Shown: piece after piece, positions 8,391 through 22,639 of the stretch
How positions within the stretch are numbered: the first letter of the stretch is position 1
Layout of the letters: every line of letters begins with the position of its first letter
NCBI GenBank assembly: GCA_024636585.1
Contig: JAGXGS010000025.1
Location: forward strand, 1 to 64,000
Length of the DNA stretch: 64,000 nt
Direction of reading: 5' to 3'
DNA from: Thiogranum sp.
Lineage (GTDB): Bacteria > Pseudomonadota > Gammaproteobacteria > DSM-19610
Program-made: the position numbers and the translations under genes
Notes under the pieces: model-generated
Database searches by the model: none
The model's input: only the letters and a program-made list of their open reading frames with translations
Told to the model about the DNA's origin: nothing

Positions 8391-9044
8391 TTACCCCTTG
8401 CGCAGAACTGCTGCATCCGCGACCGCAGTGAATATATTGGTGTAGGCGCCGCAACGGCACAGATTGCCACTCATGCCGCGGCGTATTTCGTCAAAAGAGG
8501 GATTCGGATTGTGCCGCAGCAGGCCTTCGGCGGCCATCACCTGACCCGGCGTGCAATAGCCGCATTGCAGGCCGTCTTCCTTCATGAAGCTGGCTTGCAC
8601 CGCGCCCAGCTGGTCGCCATTCACCAGTCCTTCAGCAGTCTCGATGCGGTGTCCTTCGGCCTCCACCGCCAGGACCATGCAGGCATAACGGGGAAGATCG
8701 TCGACCAGTACCGTGCAGGAACCGCACTCGCCGCGCTCGCAGCCGATCTTCGCCGCGGTCAGGCCAAGTTGTTCGCGCATGACACTGAGCAGCGTCCAGC
8801 GCGGCTCGACCAGCACCGCATGTGATTTGCCATTGACGTTGAGCCTCAGCTGCACTGGTTCGTCTCCGGCCAGCGCCTCATTCGGCTGTTTGACCTCGGC
8901 GGCCATGGCATTATGTCCGATCGCCAGGGCCACGCCGCCGGCACTCCACGACTTGATGAATTCCCGGCGTGTGAATCCAAACCGGTCACCGGACGTTGCA
9001 CCACTCTGCCGACCCTGATCCTGACTGCGTTTACTGGCACACAT
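8391..9044 (-). CDS. Molybdenum hydroxylase 2Fe-2S subunit with Tat-type leader (PaoA/YagT-like)
   Basis: This 217-residue iron-sulfur subunit has an N-terminal twin-arginine-like leader TRREFIKSWSAGGVALAIG (residues 25-43), which implies export of the folded complex to the periplasm as for PaoABC. The first [2Fe-2S] cluster ligands are Cys102, Cys107, Cys110 and Cys122. The second cluster ligands are Cys161, Cys164, Cys196 and Cys198, in the motifs QCGYCTPG and NLCRCG. It is the first gene of the operon and is followed after 3 bp by the Mo subunit. Its role is to transfer electrons from Mo to FAD. Confidence 0.95.
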   Translation of the reverse strand: MCASKRSQDQGRQSGATSGDRFGFTRREFIKSWSAGGVALAIGHNAMAAEVKQPNEALAGDEPVQLRLNVNGKSHAVLVEPRWTLLSVMREQLGLTAAKIGCERGECGSCTVLVDDLPRYACMVLAVEAEGHRIETAEGLVNGDQLGAVQASFMKEDGLQCGYCTPGQVMAAEGLLRHNPNPSFDEIRRGMSGNLCRCGAYTNIFTAVADAAVLRKG

Positions 9045-9164
9045 GTTCGCCTCCTGTGGCGGGGTTTCGGGAGCCTCTATTATTTATAGCAGCCATGATC
9101 CGGCGCGCACGCCGACCCGCAGGAGGAGGGATTGATATTTCTCAATCGGTGGTGACGGAATCGA

Positions 9165-9863
9165 TCAGGTGGGAGTGTACAGTTGCGAACTCAGGCCTTC
9201 GGCCTGCATCAGTTCAAGGCCATATTCTATGGCAATGGCGTAGGACACATTGCTTTCGCGCGCCTCCAGTTTTTCGGTGCTGGTGCTTGTGGCCGTGACG
9301 ATTTCGGTGGGTTCGAAACGACCGCTGACGATGCCAATAATGTGGCCGTCGCCGACATGCACCAGCGGTCCGCCGCGATCGCCCTCATGGAAAGCCGAAT
9401 CATAAAGGAGCATCGCCGTATCATTGCGCGAGCGGATCTTGGCGCTCACTACCGCGTTGTAACCCATCAGACTGTGCACCTGCTGATGCCCGAATGAATA
9501 ACCGAGGCTCATGACACTGGCGCCGGGACGCACCGCCTGAGTGGCGCCGAGAAAATCATCCGGCACGCCGATCTCGATATCCTGCTCGATGCGCAACAAC
9601 GCAACATCGTGAGCGACATCGACCTGCCGCACCTGCACCGGCATAGCCGCAACGCGCTGAAAACTCATCGGGCTGTATTCTTCGCTGTAGGTGGTCGGCA
9701 CCACTACCAGGTCCTTCTCCTCAGTGGTGAGATGCGCTGCGGTCAACAGATAGCCGCCGCTGTGCACCAGAAATGCCGAACCGATAAAGTTGATCGTTTC
9801 GTCTCCGCTGCGCGCCAGCATCATAACCCCGCTACGGAATTTGTGACTGATCCCCTGAAGCAT
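9165..9863 (-). CDS. Trypsin-fold protein lacking the catalytic serine (pseudo-protease)
   Basis: The 232-residue product has the chymotrypsin/DegP-like layout: LLTAAHLT with catalytic His44, then HDVALL with Asp86, then the segment normally reading GDSGGPL. Here that segment is GDRGGPLVHV, so the nucleophile position (163) is Arg (codon CGC). Hydrolysis by the usual mechanism is not expected. There is no signal peptide and no PDZ domain. It lies 18 bp after the BCCT carrier gene and ends the porin/binding-protein/BCCT operon. It may be a regulatory or binding scaffold. A single AGC-to-CGC change would explain the loss, so a sequence error is also possible. Confidence 0.82.
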   Translation of the reverse strand: MLQGISHKFRSGVMMLARSGDETINFIGSAFLVHSGGYLLTAAHLTTEEKDLVVVPTTYSEEYSPMSFQRVAAMPVQVRQVDVAHDVALLRIEQDIEIGVPDDFLGATQAVRPGASVMSLGYSFGHQQVHSLMGYNAVVSAKIRSRNDTAMLLYDSAFHEGDRGGPLVHVGDGHIIGIVSGRFEPTEIVTATSTSTEKLEARESNVSYAIAIEYGLELMQAEGLSSQLYTPT

Positions 9864-9881
9864 GTTGTCTCCGTTTGCGTT

Positions 9882-11564
9882 TTATTTGCTGTCTATGGAA
9901 TGCTTTTCGCCGCGCGGCTCCGTGGGTCCGATCCAGAACGTGCGGCGACCAAAGGTGGGCATGCGCCGGGTTGCGCGGGTTCGATATTCCTGCCCCTCAT
10001 ATTGCTCGATCGCCACTGAAAACGTCTGGCCTTCGCGGTATTCGGCCATACCCTTGTGCAGCGCGTAACACATACCCAGCAGTATGATCGCAAACGGCAG
10101 TCCGGTGGCGATGGCCGCCGTCTGTAACGCTACCAGCCCGCCGCCCAGCAGCAGCACGCCTGCGACCAGACCTTCCATGACTGCCCAGAATACACGCTGT
10201 ACCACGGGCGGTTCCGGATTGCCGCCGGCAGTGATGATATCGATCACCAGCGAACCCGAGTCCGAGGAGGTAACGAAAAACGTCACCACTACCGCTACTG
10301 CCAGACTTGCGGTAAGCATATCCAGCGGGAGCTGCTCCAGCAGCACGAACAGCGAGACCGGAATATTTTCCTGAACCGCCTCAACAATGCCACCGGCGCC
10401 GAACAACTCGATATTCAGGGCAGTGTTGCCGAAGACTGTCATCCAGCCAAAGGTCACCAGCGTCGGGATGAACAGCACGCCCTTGATGAACTCACGCACA
10501 GTACGGCCGTAGGACACGCGCGCGATAAACATGCCGACAAACGGCGACCAGGATATCCACCAGCCCCAGTAGAATATCGTCCAGCCGTTCTGCCACTCGG
10601 TCTCTTCATAGGTCTCGTTCCAGGTGCTGAGCTGCGCAAAATTCTGAATGTAATACCCGATGTTTTCCACAAACCCGTTGAAGATGAACAGCGTCGGTCC
10701 GGCCAGCAGCACAAACAGCATCAGCGCCCCGGCAATAACCACATTGATCTGACTCAGCAGTCGAATGCCGCCTTCCAGCCCACGCACTACTGACCAGGTG
10801 GCGAGTGCCGTGATGGCAGCAATGAGGGTCAGCTGCACACCGATGGTCTCCGGGACATCGAGCAGATGATTCAGGCCCGCGTTGACCTGCTGCACGCCGA
10901 GCCCGAGCGAAGTCGCCACACCGAACATGGTCGCCACAGTGGCCATAATATCGATTACATTGCCGATCCAGCCATAGATGCGTTCCCCGAACAGCGGGTA
11001 GAAAACCGAACGGACGGACAATGGCAGATTGCGATTGAAAGCGAAAAAGGCCAGCGCCAGCCCGACCAGCGTGTATAGCGCCCAGGGGTGCAGCCCCCAG
11101 TGCAAAAAGGTGAAATCCATGGCCATGCGCGCGGCTTCCGGGGTTCCCGATTCGACCAGCGGCGAAGTGCCGAAATGGAACATGGGCTCAGCCACGCCAT
11201 AGAACAACAGGCCGATACCCATGCCGGCGCTGAACAGCATGGCGTACCAGGAGGCGCTGGAAAATTCCGGTTCGGCGCCTTCGCCACCCAGGCGAATATT
11301 GCCGAAGCGACCCAGCAGCAGCGAGATGACGAAGATGAGAATGATGTTCATGGTAGCAACGAAGAACCAGCCGGCATAGATGGAGACGCCGTTCTGCACC
11401 ACGGAAAACAGGTTATCCACCTGGGCTTCAAAAAACAGCGTCAACGCCACGAACACGACAATCAAAGCTGCCGAAATAAAGAACACATAAGGGTGGACGT
11501 CGAGTTTCAGCCAGCCGTCCGGTTGCTCGTCCGACAGGCTGTTGCCTGAATTATTTTCTGCCAT
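9882..11564 (-). CDS. BCCT family quaternary-amine transporter
   Basis: This 560-residue secondary carrier of the betaine/choline/carnitine family has 12 expected membrane helices. Family marks are GMGIGLLFYGVAEP in TM3 (cation and substrate site) and the aromatic-box helix YWGWWISWSPFVGMFIARVS, whose Trp residues bind trimethylammonium groups in BetP. It also has TSSDSGSLVIDII. I chose the ATG at 11564 because it follows the binding-protein stop by 8 bp; the longer frame starts inside that gene. The C-terminal tail is cytoplasmic and charged, as in osmo-sensing relatives. The substrate is likely a betaine-like compound; coupling ion is not decided. Confidence 0.93.
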   Translation of the reverse strand: MAENNSGNSLSDEQPDGWLKLDVHPYVFFISAALIVVFVALTLFFEAQVDNLFSVVQNGVSIYAGWFFVATMNIILIFVISLLLGRFGNIRLGGEGAEPEFSSASWYAMLFSAGMGIGLLFYGVAEPMFHFGTSPLVESGTPEAARMAMDFTFLHWGLHPWALYTLVGLALAFFAFNRNLPLSVRSVFYPLFGERIYGWIGNVIDIMATVATMFGVATSLGLGVQQVNAGLNHLLDVPETIGVQLTLIAAITALATWSVVRGLEGGIRLLSQINVVIAGALMLFVLLAGPTLFIFNGFVENIGYYIQNFAQLSTWNETYEETEWQNGWTIFYWGWWISWSPFVGMFIARVSYGRTVREFIKGVLFIPTLVTFGWMTVFGNTALNIELFGAGGIVEAVQENIPVSLFVLLEQLPLDMLTASLAVAVVVTFFVTSSDSGSLVIDIITAGGNPEPPVVQRVFWAVMEGLVAGVLLLGGGLVALQTAAIATGLPFAIILLGMCYALHKGMAEYREGQTFSVAIEQYEGQEYRTRATRRMPTFGRRTFWIGPTEPRGEKHSIDSK

Positions 11565-11572
11565 AGTTTCTT

Positions 11573-12688
11573 TCAGCGCGGCAGTCGTCGGGGTACCTGG
11601 ACGGGCTGCTGCAACCACTCCTCAAAGCGTTTATTGATGCGTTCATGATGTTCAGCCCACCAGCGCGAATTTACCTTCAGGGCAGTGGCGAAATTGTCTG
11701 GCGCGGTCGGCAGGCTCGAGCCCAGCCGCGGATCGAGCTGCGCCAGCGACGAGCGGCGCACCGGACCGTAAGGGATGTGACGTGCCTGCTCCGCAAGCTG
11801 TTCGGGCGCAGTGGCGAAATGTATAAATTCCATCGCCTGTTCGCGGCGGGGATTGCCCCTGGGTATTCCCAGCAGGTCGATGTTCCAGACCTGGTGATCC
11901 CAGATGATTTCCAGCGGCTGATTGCGGGCGACTACCGCATCATGAATGCGTCCATTGTAGGATGACGTCATCACGACCCGGCCGGTCTCGAGCAGCCGCG
12001 GTGCCTCGATACCCGCTTCCCACCACACCAGCCCGGGCTTGATCCGGTCGAGCACCCGCAGCGCACGCTCCACGCCCTCGGAGGTTTCCAGTACGTCATA
12101 GACGCGTTGCTGCGCTACACCATCGGCAATCAACGCCCACTCCATGTTGGCCCGCGGGGTGCGCCGCAAACCGCGCGCGCCCGGGAAGCGCTCTATATCA
12201 AAAAAATCTTCCAGACGTTCCGGCGCTGCGCCGGACAGTGCGTCGCGATCATAGGCAATCACGGTCGACCAGATCACTGTGCCGACGGCACAATCGGTCA
12301 GACTGCCGGGGAGGAAATCTTCCGTCACCGCACCACCACCGGGAGGTGGCGCCAGTGCTTCGACCGGAATCGGCTCCAGCAATCCCTCCGCGCAGCCGCG
12401 AATCGCGTCGCTGAGTTCCAGGTCGATAACGTCCCAGCGAAAATTCAGCGAACGCACCTGGTTGCGCAGCTCAGCCAGGCCGCCGTTGTAGTCTTCCATG
12501 TTGATGCGCACGCCGGTCTCGGCTTCATAAGGTCTGGCAAACGCAAGAATCTGACTGCGGGTGTAAGCTCCGCCCCATGACACCATGTCCAGTTGCTGAG
12601 CGGCGGTCGATACCGGCAGCCACAACAGCAGCGCGAGCCAGGCTACCCGTCGCGCAACAGAACACAGACTGTGCAGAGATTCGCTCAT
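11573..12688 (-). CDS. PotD-like periplasmic substrate-binding protein
   Basis: This 371-residue binding protein has a signal peptide (residues about 9-30) and starts its mature part with LDMVSWGGAYTRSQ, typical of the spermidine/putrescine-type (SBP_bac) family. Other family segments are RWDVIDLE and the C-terminal AMEFIHFATAPEQLAEQ. No ABC permease or ATPase gene is adjacent. Instead it sits between a porin gene (3 bp upstream) and a BCCT carrier gene (8 bp downstream). It may deliver an amine to another ABC system encoded elsewhere, or assist the BCCT route. The latter would be unusual and is inferred only from gene order. Confidence 0.88.
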   Translation of the reverse strand: MSESLHSLCSVARRVAWLALLLWLPVSTAAQQLDMVSWGGAYTRSQILAFARPYEAETGVRINMEDYNGGLAELRNQVRSLNFRWDVIDLELSDAIRGCAEGLLEPIPVEALAPPPGGGAVTEDFLPGSLTDCAVGTVIWSTVIAYDRDALSGAAPERLEDFFDIERFPGARGLRRTPRANMEWALIADGVAQQRVYDVLETSEGVERALRVLDRIKPGLVWWEAGIEAPRLLETGRVVMTSSYNGRIHDAVVARNQPLEIIWDHQVWNIDLLGIPRGNPRREQAMEFIHFATAPEQLAEQARHIPYGPVRRSSLAQLDPRLGSSLPTAPDNFATALKVNSRWWAEHHERINKRFEEWLQQPVQVPRRLPR

Positions 12689-12691
12689 GCG

Positions 12692-13966
12692 CTACCAGTA
12701 GTAACCCACATTGATGTTGTAGCGCGTTTCCCAGCTGTTATCACCGGCGCCCGCCAGCGAACCATCGCCGAAAAAGATCATATTCTTGCCCCTGATGATA
12801 TCGATGTAGGTGAAAGTAGGTCCGGCACCGATGGCGCAACCGGTAGTGTTCAGATACGAATTGTCGAAATTGTCCGGATCCTTGTCGAGTACGCTGAAAT
12901 CATTGTAACAGGTCAGCAGATTCACGCCGGGCCAGCGCACCGGCAGATTATAAGCAATATTGAATACGCCAAAATTACCGTCTGCAGCGACTTCATGTAC
13001 GCCGCCGAAAGCCCCGAAAGTAATGCTGTCGCTACTTATGCCGGCGGGATTGCGCGGATCATACGCATAACGCCCGCCCTCCAGTTGCAGGTTCCAGCGG
13101 CCACAGCGGCTGTCGATATGCACGGCCGCCGCCCAGTAGTCGCCGTTATTGTCAGTATCACGGTTATAGAGCTGTCCCCACATGCCCGAGCCGCCCAGCT
13201 CATGCGAACAGTCGCTGCCCTGCTCAAGGTTGTAAACGAGTCGTGCATTCACTGTGTTGGTCTGTTCATTGCGGGCATCGCCACTGGCTACCGGATCGTA
13301 TGAATAGCGATCGAGGTTCGATGCATCACCCAGTTCGGCATTCTTGAAGCCAGCCAGCTGCAGGTTCCAGGCGCCGAAATCGGCCAGGTATTTGACGCCC
13401 GTGTCATAGTCATCTCCCAGCCCGATGTAATACGGGACCCCGAACCAGAAGTTGTGCGCTGCATAGGGCAACAGCCCGAACGGCACCTGGGTAATACCGC
13501 CCTGTATCTGACCGGCATCCCCGAAGTCATAGCCGATCCAGCCGTGATGAATGGTGTTCATGTACGTGTAGAAACGGTATTCAGCCGACAGCAGAATGTT
13601 ATCGCTCTGACCATCTATATTGAGTCGAAACAGGTCAAGGCCGATGTCGCCGCGCTTGGTGTCTGCGCTTTCGTCAAAGTCTCTCCAGACGTAATTGAAG
13701 CGCAACGCGCCGCCGACATCGAAGCCGTCCACTGCGGCTTCGGCAGTAACTTCATCCGTGGCTGCAGAGGCTTTGGCATCGAGGCTGCTCTGATCGGCGC
13801 CTGTCAGACGCTCTTCCAGTTCATTGATGCGCTGTTTGAGTTCTTCCAGTTCCAGGCGCAACGCATCGGTTTCGGGGGACGCCTGAGCCGGGCTGTAGCC
13901 CAGTGCCAGCAGTATTGCAAGCCGGCCGATCACGCTGATACCGCTTGTCGAGCTTGTTCTTGTCAT
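12692..13966 (-). CDS. Outer-membrane porin with N-terminal coiled coil
   Basis: This 424-residue protein has a signal peptide (cleavage near AQAS, about residue 30). A short heptad-like stretch follows, LRLELEELKQRINELEERL (about 36-55), and then a beta-barrel rich in alternating aromatic strands. The chain ends in NINVGYYW, with an aromatic C-terminal residue as expected for insertion by the BAM complex. The N-terminal coiled coil resembles those of trimeric porins in which it links to peptidoglycan. It is the first gene of the operon with the binding protein and BCCT carrier, so it probably admits their substrate. I assign no specific porin subfamily. Confidence 0.85.
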   Translation of the reverse strand: MTRTSSTSGISVIGRLAILLALGYSPAQASPETDALRLELEELKQRINELEERLTGADQSSLDAKASAATDEVTAEAAVDGFDVGGALRFNYVWRDFDESADTKRGDIGLDLFRLNIDGQSDNILLSAEYRFYTYMNTIHHGWIGYDFGDAGQIQGGITQVPFGLLPYAAHNFWFGVPYYIGLGDDYDTGVKYLADFGAWNLQLAGFKNAELGDASNLDRYSYDPVASGDARNEQTNTVNARLVYNLEQGSDCSHELGGSGMWGQLYNRDTDNNGDYWAAAVHIDSRCGRWNLQLEGGRYAYDPRNPAGISSDSITFGAFGGVHEVAADGNFGVFNIAYNLPVRWPGVNLLTCYNDFSVLDKDPDNFDNSYLNTTGCAIGAGPTFTYIDIIRGKNMIFFGDGSLAGAGDNSWETRYNINVGYYW

Positions 13967-14029
13967 CCGTCCAGTGTAGCAACGGCTGCCGGTGCCGGGT
14001 CAAGCACCAGCGGGCATGCGCACGGCTGA

Positions 14030-17136
<3,107 letters not shown>

Positions 17137-17140
<4 letters not shown>

Positions 17141-18318
17141 TGCGTCACTGCCTCCGCTGCCTCGGCAATGACGATTTGCGAACCGTCCCTGAGCAGTTGC
17201 TGTCCCAGCACCACCACCCGGTTACCCAGAGCCTCGCCGCTCACCTGGACCCGGTCATCCTGGCGGATGCCGACCTCCACCTCGCGCCAGACCACTGCGG
17301 CACCTTCTTCAGTCACCACGAACAGGCCGCGATTGCCGTCACGCGTTACCAGCGCCTGCTCCGGCACGATCTGCGCATCGGCGACGCGTTCCAGCACCAG
17401 CGCGATACGCGCGAAGATGCCGGGTTTGAGGCGCCGCTGCGGATTCGCAACCCGCACTTCGACCCGCGCCTGACGGGTGCTCGACTGGAACACCGGCGCG
17501 ATGCGCACGATTTCACCAGGGAACACCTCGCCGGGCCAGATATCAGTGCGGATTTCCGCCCTTTGGCCCACCTGCAACAGCGCGTAATCACGTTCGGTAA
17601 CGAAAAACACCGCGGTCAGCGGGTCGAGTTCCACGATCTGCAACAGCGGTGCATTGGCGGCCACCGTTTCGCCTTCATCGAGATAGCGCGCGCCCACCAG
17701 CCGCTGCGCACTGCCGCCGGTCCAGTCGGCGCTCACCCGTGTGTAGCCGAGGCGGATACGTGCCGTTTCCAGTGCCGCCCGAGCCCGCATCACCTGCGCC
17801 TTACTGACTTCCACAAGGGCTTTTTTGGCTGACTGATCGGCCCTTGCCAGATCCAGTTGGGATTCGGAACTGACACCCCGTTCGCGCAACCGGTCAAGGC
17901 GCTGAAGCTCTCGCTCGGCCAGTGTCAGCTGGCTGCGCGCCTCCGCCAGGTTCGCCTCGGCTACCGCCAGCTCCGCCTCTGCCAGCCGGACTGCCTGCAC
18001 GTACTCGGCGTCATCGAGCTGCGCCACCACCTGACCGCGCTCGACCGTGTCGCCGAGATCCACGAGCAGGTCCTCGACGCGCCCGCCGATTTTGGGAGCA
18101 ACCACAAACTCCGCATGCGCATTCAATGTACCGGTGAACATGCGCCGCAGCTCAATCGGGCCGCGCTGGATATCAGCCACTTCCACCGGGGCGCGGCGAT
18201 TCTCATTGGAGGCTGCATCGTCCGCGCGCTGTTCGGCAAGAAACCGTTCCGCGATGAGCCATCCCAGCCCCGCGACGACCACCAGCACCACGGGCAGGAC
18301 TATCGATTTTCTGGACAT
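17137..18318 (-). CDS. Efflux RND transporter periplasmic adaptor subunit
   Basis: This 393-residue membrane fusion protein has an N-terminal anchor or signal (residues 6-28). A barrel-sandwich lipoyl-like hairpin is marked by [20 protein letters not shown] long alpha-helical coiled-coil hairpin (about residues 100-190) and the beta-barrel and membrane-proximal domains follow. It bridges the RND permease to an outer-membrane channel. The gene precedes and overlaps the permease gene. Its start faces the glycogen operon across a 363-bp divergent region, which is where its promoter must lie. Confidence 0.94.
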
Positions 18319-18681
18319 GATTTCATGATTCGATGTACTTCAGAGTCAAGAGGTTGCGCCATAATAAATGCGGGCGCAGGCGGTCGTCACGTTAGCATCG
18401 TTTCCGGTTCTCCACCACATCAGCTTCGTCATGTCTTGACCCGAAGGATGAGGTACCCGTAATGAACCCCGAAGGGGTTCTATGGGCGAAGCGCGGCAAT
18501 CTCCTGAATAGCGCGGCCGCCGCCAAAGATTGCCGCGGCGCTGCACGCCCCGCAATGACGGGGAGACCCGCGGTGTTGCCCGGATTGAAATTTATCAATG
18601 CACCTGCACCGGCATTTCCACACACTTTCGACATCATCTTGCACACCAGGCGCCGGCATGAGTCGGCTATGGAGACGGACA
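18319..18681. other. Divergent intergenic region between the RND pump and the glg operon
   Basis: This 363-bp stretch has no convincing gene. It should hold the promoters of both flanking operons. Positions 18464-18480 form a small perfect hairpin with a 7-bp stem (GAACCCC and GGGGTTC) and a GAA loop. Next to it, 18484-18559 is the second copy of the short palindromic repeat. A purine-rich GGAG at 18671 serves as ribosome binding site for glgB. I see no clear -35/-10 pair that I would defend. Confidence 0.6.
18484..18559. repeat. Short palindromic dispersed repeat, copy 2 (inverted, one end lost)
   Basis: This element matches the repeat at 29-111 in reverse orientation. Its right arm, read as reverse complement, is GTCATTGCG then GG, GCAGCGCCGCGGCAATC, nearly identical to the left arm of copy 1. 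Its left arm GCGAAGCGCGGCAATCTC matches the other arm but lacks the terminal GTCATTGCGA. The central spacers also share a GGCGGC core. Two related copies 18 kb apart support a dispersed family rather than chance. Confidence 0.72.
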
Positions 18682-20619
<1,938 letters not shown>

Positions 20620-22620
20620 ATGATCATGATCGCGGACATCAGCGACGGCCGGCAACGCGCGGTTATCGAAAACCTGACGCCGAACGTCGACGCCGGCCGG
20701 TTTCCTGTCAAGCGCAGCCTCGGTGAACAGCTGGTGGCAGAAGCCACTGTGTTCGCCGACGGTCATGATCATCTTGGCGTAGTGCTCCAGTATCGCCATG
20801 CAGAAACTGCCGACTGGCAGGAGACGCCGATGCAGGCGCTGGGAAATGACCGCTGGCGTGGTGCGTTTGCAGTCGATCGAATCGGCACCTGGCATTACAC
20901 GGTAACTGCCTGGGTCGATGATTTTTCCACCTGGCGCTATGAGCTGTCCAGGCGCGAGCAGGCGGATGACATCGCCCTGGCGCTGCTGAGCGGTGCGGAA
21001 CTTATGGAACAGGCCGCCAGCCGCGCCGCGGGCGAACATCGCGACCGCCTGTCCGGCTGGGCCACGGCGTTGCGCGCCGACACCGCACTGGAAGATCGCA
21101 CCGCACTGGCACTGAGCGATGCCGTGGCCGACACCATGGCGCGTTACCCGGACCGCCGGCTGGCAACCCGCTACTTCCGCGAGTACCGGGTTGTAGTCGA
21201 CCGTGAGCGGGCGCGTTTCAGCACCTGGTATGAACTGTTTCCGCGCTCCTGCATTCCCGGCTCGGACACGCACGGCACGTTCGATGATTGCAAGGGCCGG
21301 CTCGCGGAAATCGCCGCCATGGGGTTTGACATCATCTATCTACCACCCATTCATCCGATCGGCCACACCAACCGCAAGGGCCGCAACAATACGCTGGTTG
21401 CAGAGCCAGGCGATCCGGGCAGCCCCTGGGCGATAGGCAGCGAGGCCGGCGGGCATAAAGCCGTGCATCCGGATCTCGGCAGCCTGGAAAGTTTCCGCGG
21501 GTTTGTCGACAGCGCACGCGGTCTCGGAATGGAAGTGGCGCTGGATATCGCCTTTCAGTGTTCGCCCGATCACCCTTATGTCAAGGAACATCCGCAGTGG
21601 TTTCGCCGCCGCCCGGACGGGTCCGTGCAATACGCAGAGAATCCGCCGAAAAAATATCAGGACATCTATCCCATCTATTTCGAGACCGACGACTGGCAAG
21701 CCCTGTGGGAAGAGCTGAAAAGCGTATTCGAGTTCTGGATCGAACAGGGCGTACTGGTGTTCCGGGTGGACAATCCGCACACCAAACCCTTTGCTTTCTG
21801 GGAATGGCTGATCACTGAAATCAGACAGCAACATCCCGAAGTGCTGTTCCTGGCCGAGGCTTTCGCCCGTCCCAGCATTATGTATCGCCTTGCCAAGCTC
21901 GGCTTTACCCAGTCATACACCTACTTCACCTGGCGCAATACGCGCTGGGAAATCACCCACTACCTGTCGGAACTGACGCGCACTGAGGTGCGGGAGTTTT
22001 TCCGGCCCAACTTCTGGCCCAACACGCCGGACATCCTGCACGAATATTTGCAGTTCGGCAGCCGCCCGGCGTTCATGACACGCCTGGTACTGGCATCCAC
22101 GCTGGCCGCCAATTACGGCATCTATGGGCCTGCCTACGAACTGCAGGAACGTGAACCTCGCGAATTCGGCAGTGAGGAATATCTGAATTCGGAGAAATAT
22201 GAAGTGCGCCGCTGGGACACCGGACGCGCGGAAAGCCTGAGGGATTTCATCAGCCGGGTGAATCACATCCGCCGCGACCACCCAGCCCTGCAGCAGGACC
22301 TGAACCTCGAGTTTTATCCGGTGGATAACGAACAAATCATCTGTTACGGAAAATGGAACGAAGACCGCACAGACATTATTATCGGCCTGGTGAATCTGGA
22401 TCCCTATCACCGCCAGTCCGGCTGGGTGGAGTTGCCGCTGGAGACGCTGGACATCGATTCACATCATCCTTATCAAATGCATGACCTGCTTACCGGCGCG
22501 CGTTATCTGTGGAATGGCGCCCGCAATTATGTCGAACTCGATCCGCAGGGCGCGCAGGCGCACATCTTCCACCTGCTAAGGCGCGTTCGCACCGAACGCG
22601 ACTTCGAATACTTTTTCTAA
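20620..22620 (+). CDS. glgE: Alpha-1,4-glucan:maltose-1-phosphate maltosyltransferase
   Basis: This 666-residue GH13_3 enzyme extends alpha-1,4-glucans with maltose 1-phosphate. The N-terminal beta domain (IENLTPNVDAGRFPVKRSLGE) and the barrel motifs IYLPPIHPIG, DIAFQCSPDHPYV and FRVDNPHTKPF are hallmarks of GlgE. The expected nucleophile is Asp384 and the acid/base is Glu413 (LFLAEAF). Its ATG directly follows the glgB stop, so translation is likely coupled. Maltose 1-phosphate would come from the kinase domain of the next gene. There is no glgA or glgC nearby, so glucan here is probably made by the GlgE route. Confidence 0.96.
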   Translation: MIMIADISDGRQRAVIENLTPNVDAGRFPVKRSLGEQLVAEATVFADGHDHLGVVLQYRHAETADWQETPMQALGNDRWRGAFAVDRIGTWHYTVTAWVDDFSTWRYELSRREQADDIALALLSGAELMEQAASRAAGEHRDRLSGWATALRADTALEDRTALALSDAVADTMARYPDRRLATRYFREYRVVVDRERARFSTWYELFPRSCIPGSDTHGTFDDCKGRLAEIAAMGFDIIYLPPIHPIGHTNRKGRNNTLVAEPGDPGSPWAIGSEAGGHKAVHPDLGSLESFRGFVDSARGLGMEVALDIAFQCSPDHPYVKEHPQWFRRRPDGSVQYAENPPKKYQDIYPIYFETDDWQALWEELKSVFEFWIEQGVLVFRVDNPHTKPFAFWEWLITEIRQQHPEVLFLAEAFARPSIMYRLAKLGFTQSYTYFTWRNTRWEITHYLSELTRTEVREFFRPNFWPNTPDILHEYLQFGSRPAFMTRLVLASTLAANYGIYGPAYELQEREPREFGSEEYLNSEKYEVRRWDTGRAESLRDFISRVNHIRRDHPALQQDLNLEFYPVDNEQIICYGKWNEDRTDIIIGLVNLDPYHRQSGWVELPLETLDIDSHHPYQMHDLLTGARYLWNGARNYVELDPQGAQAHIFHLLRRVRTERDFEYFF

Positions 22621-22639
22621 CCCGACGGGCTATAAACCT

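Noticed and set aside
18464-18480. Hairpin GAACCCC-GAA-GGGGTTC as a transcription terminator
   Set aside because: It lies between two divergent operons, so there is no transcript end to expect there, and no T-run follows on either strand.
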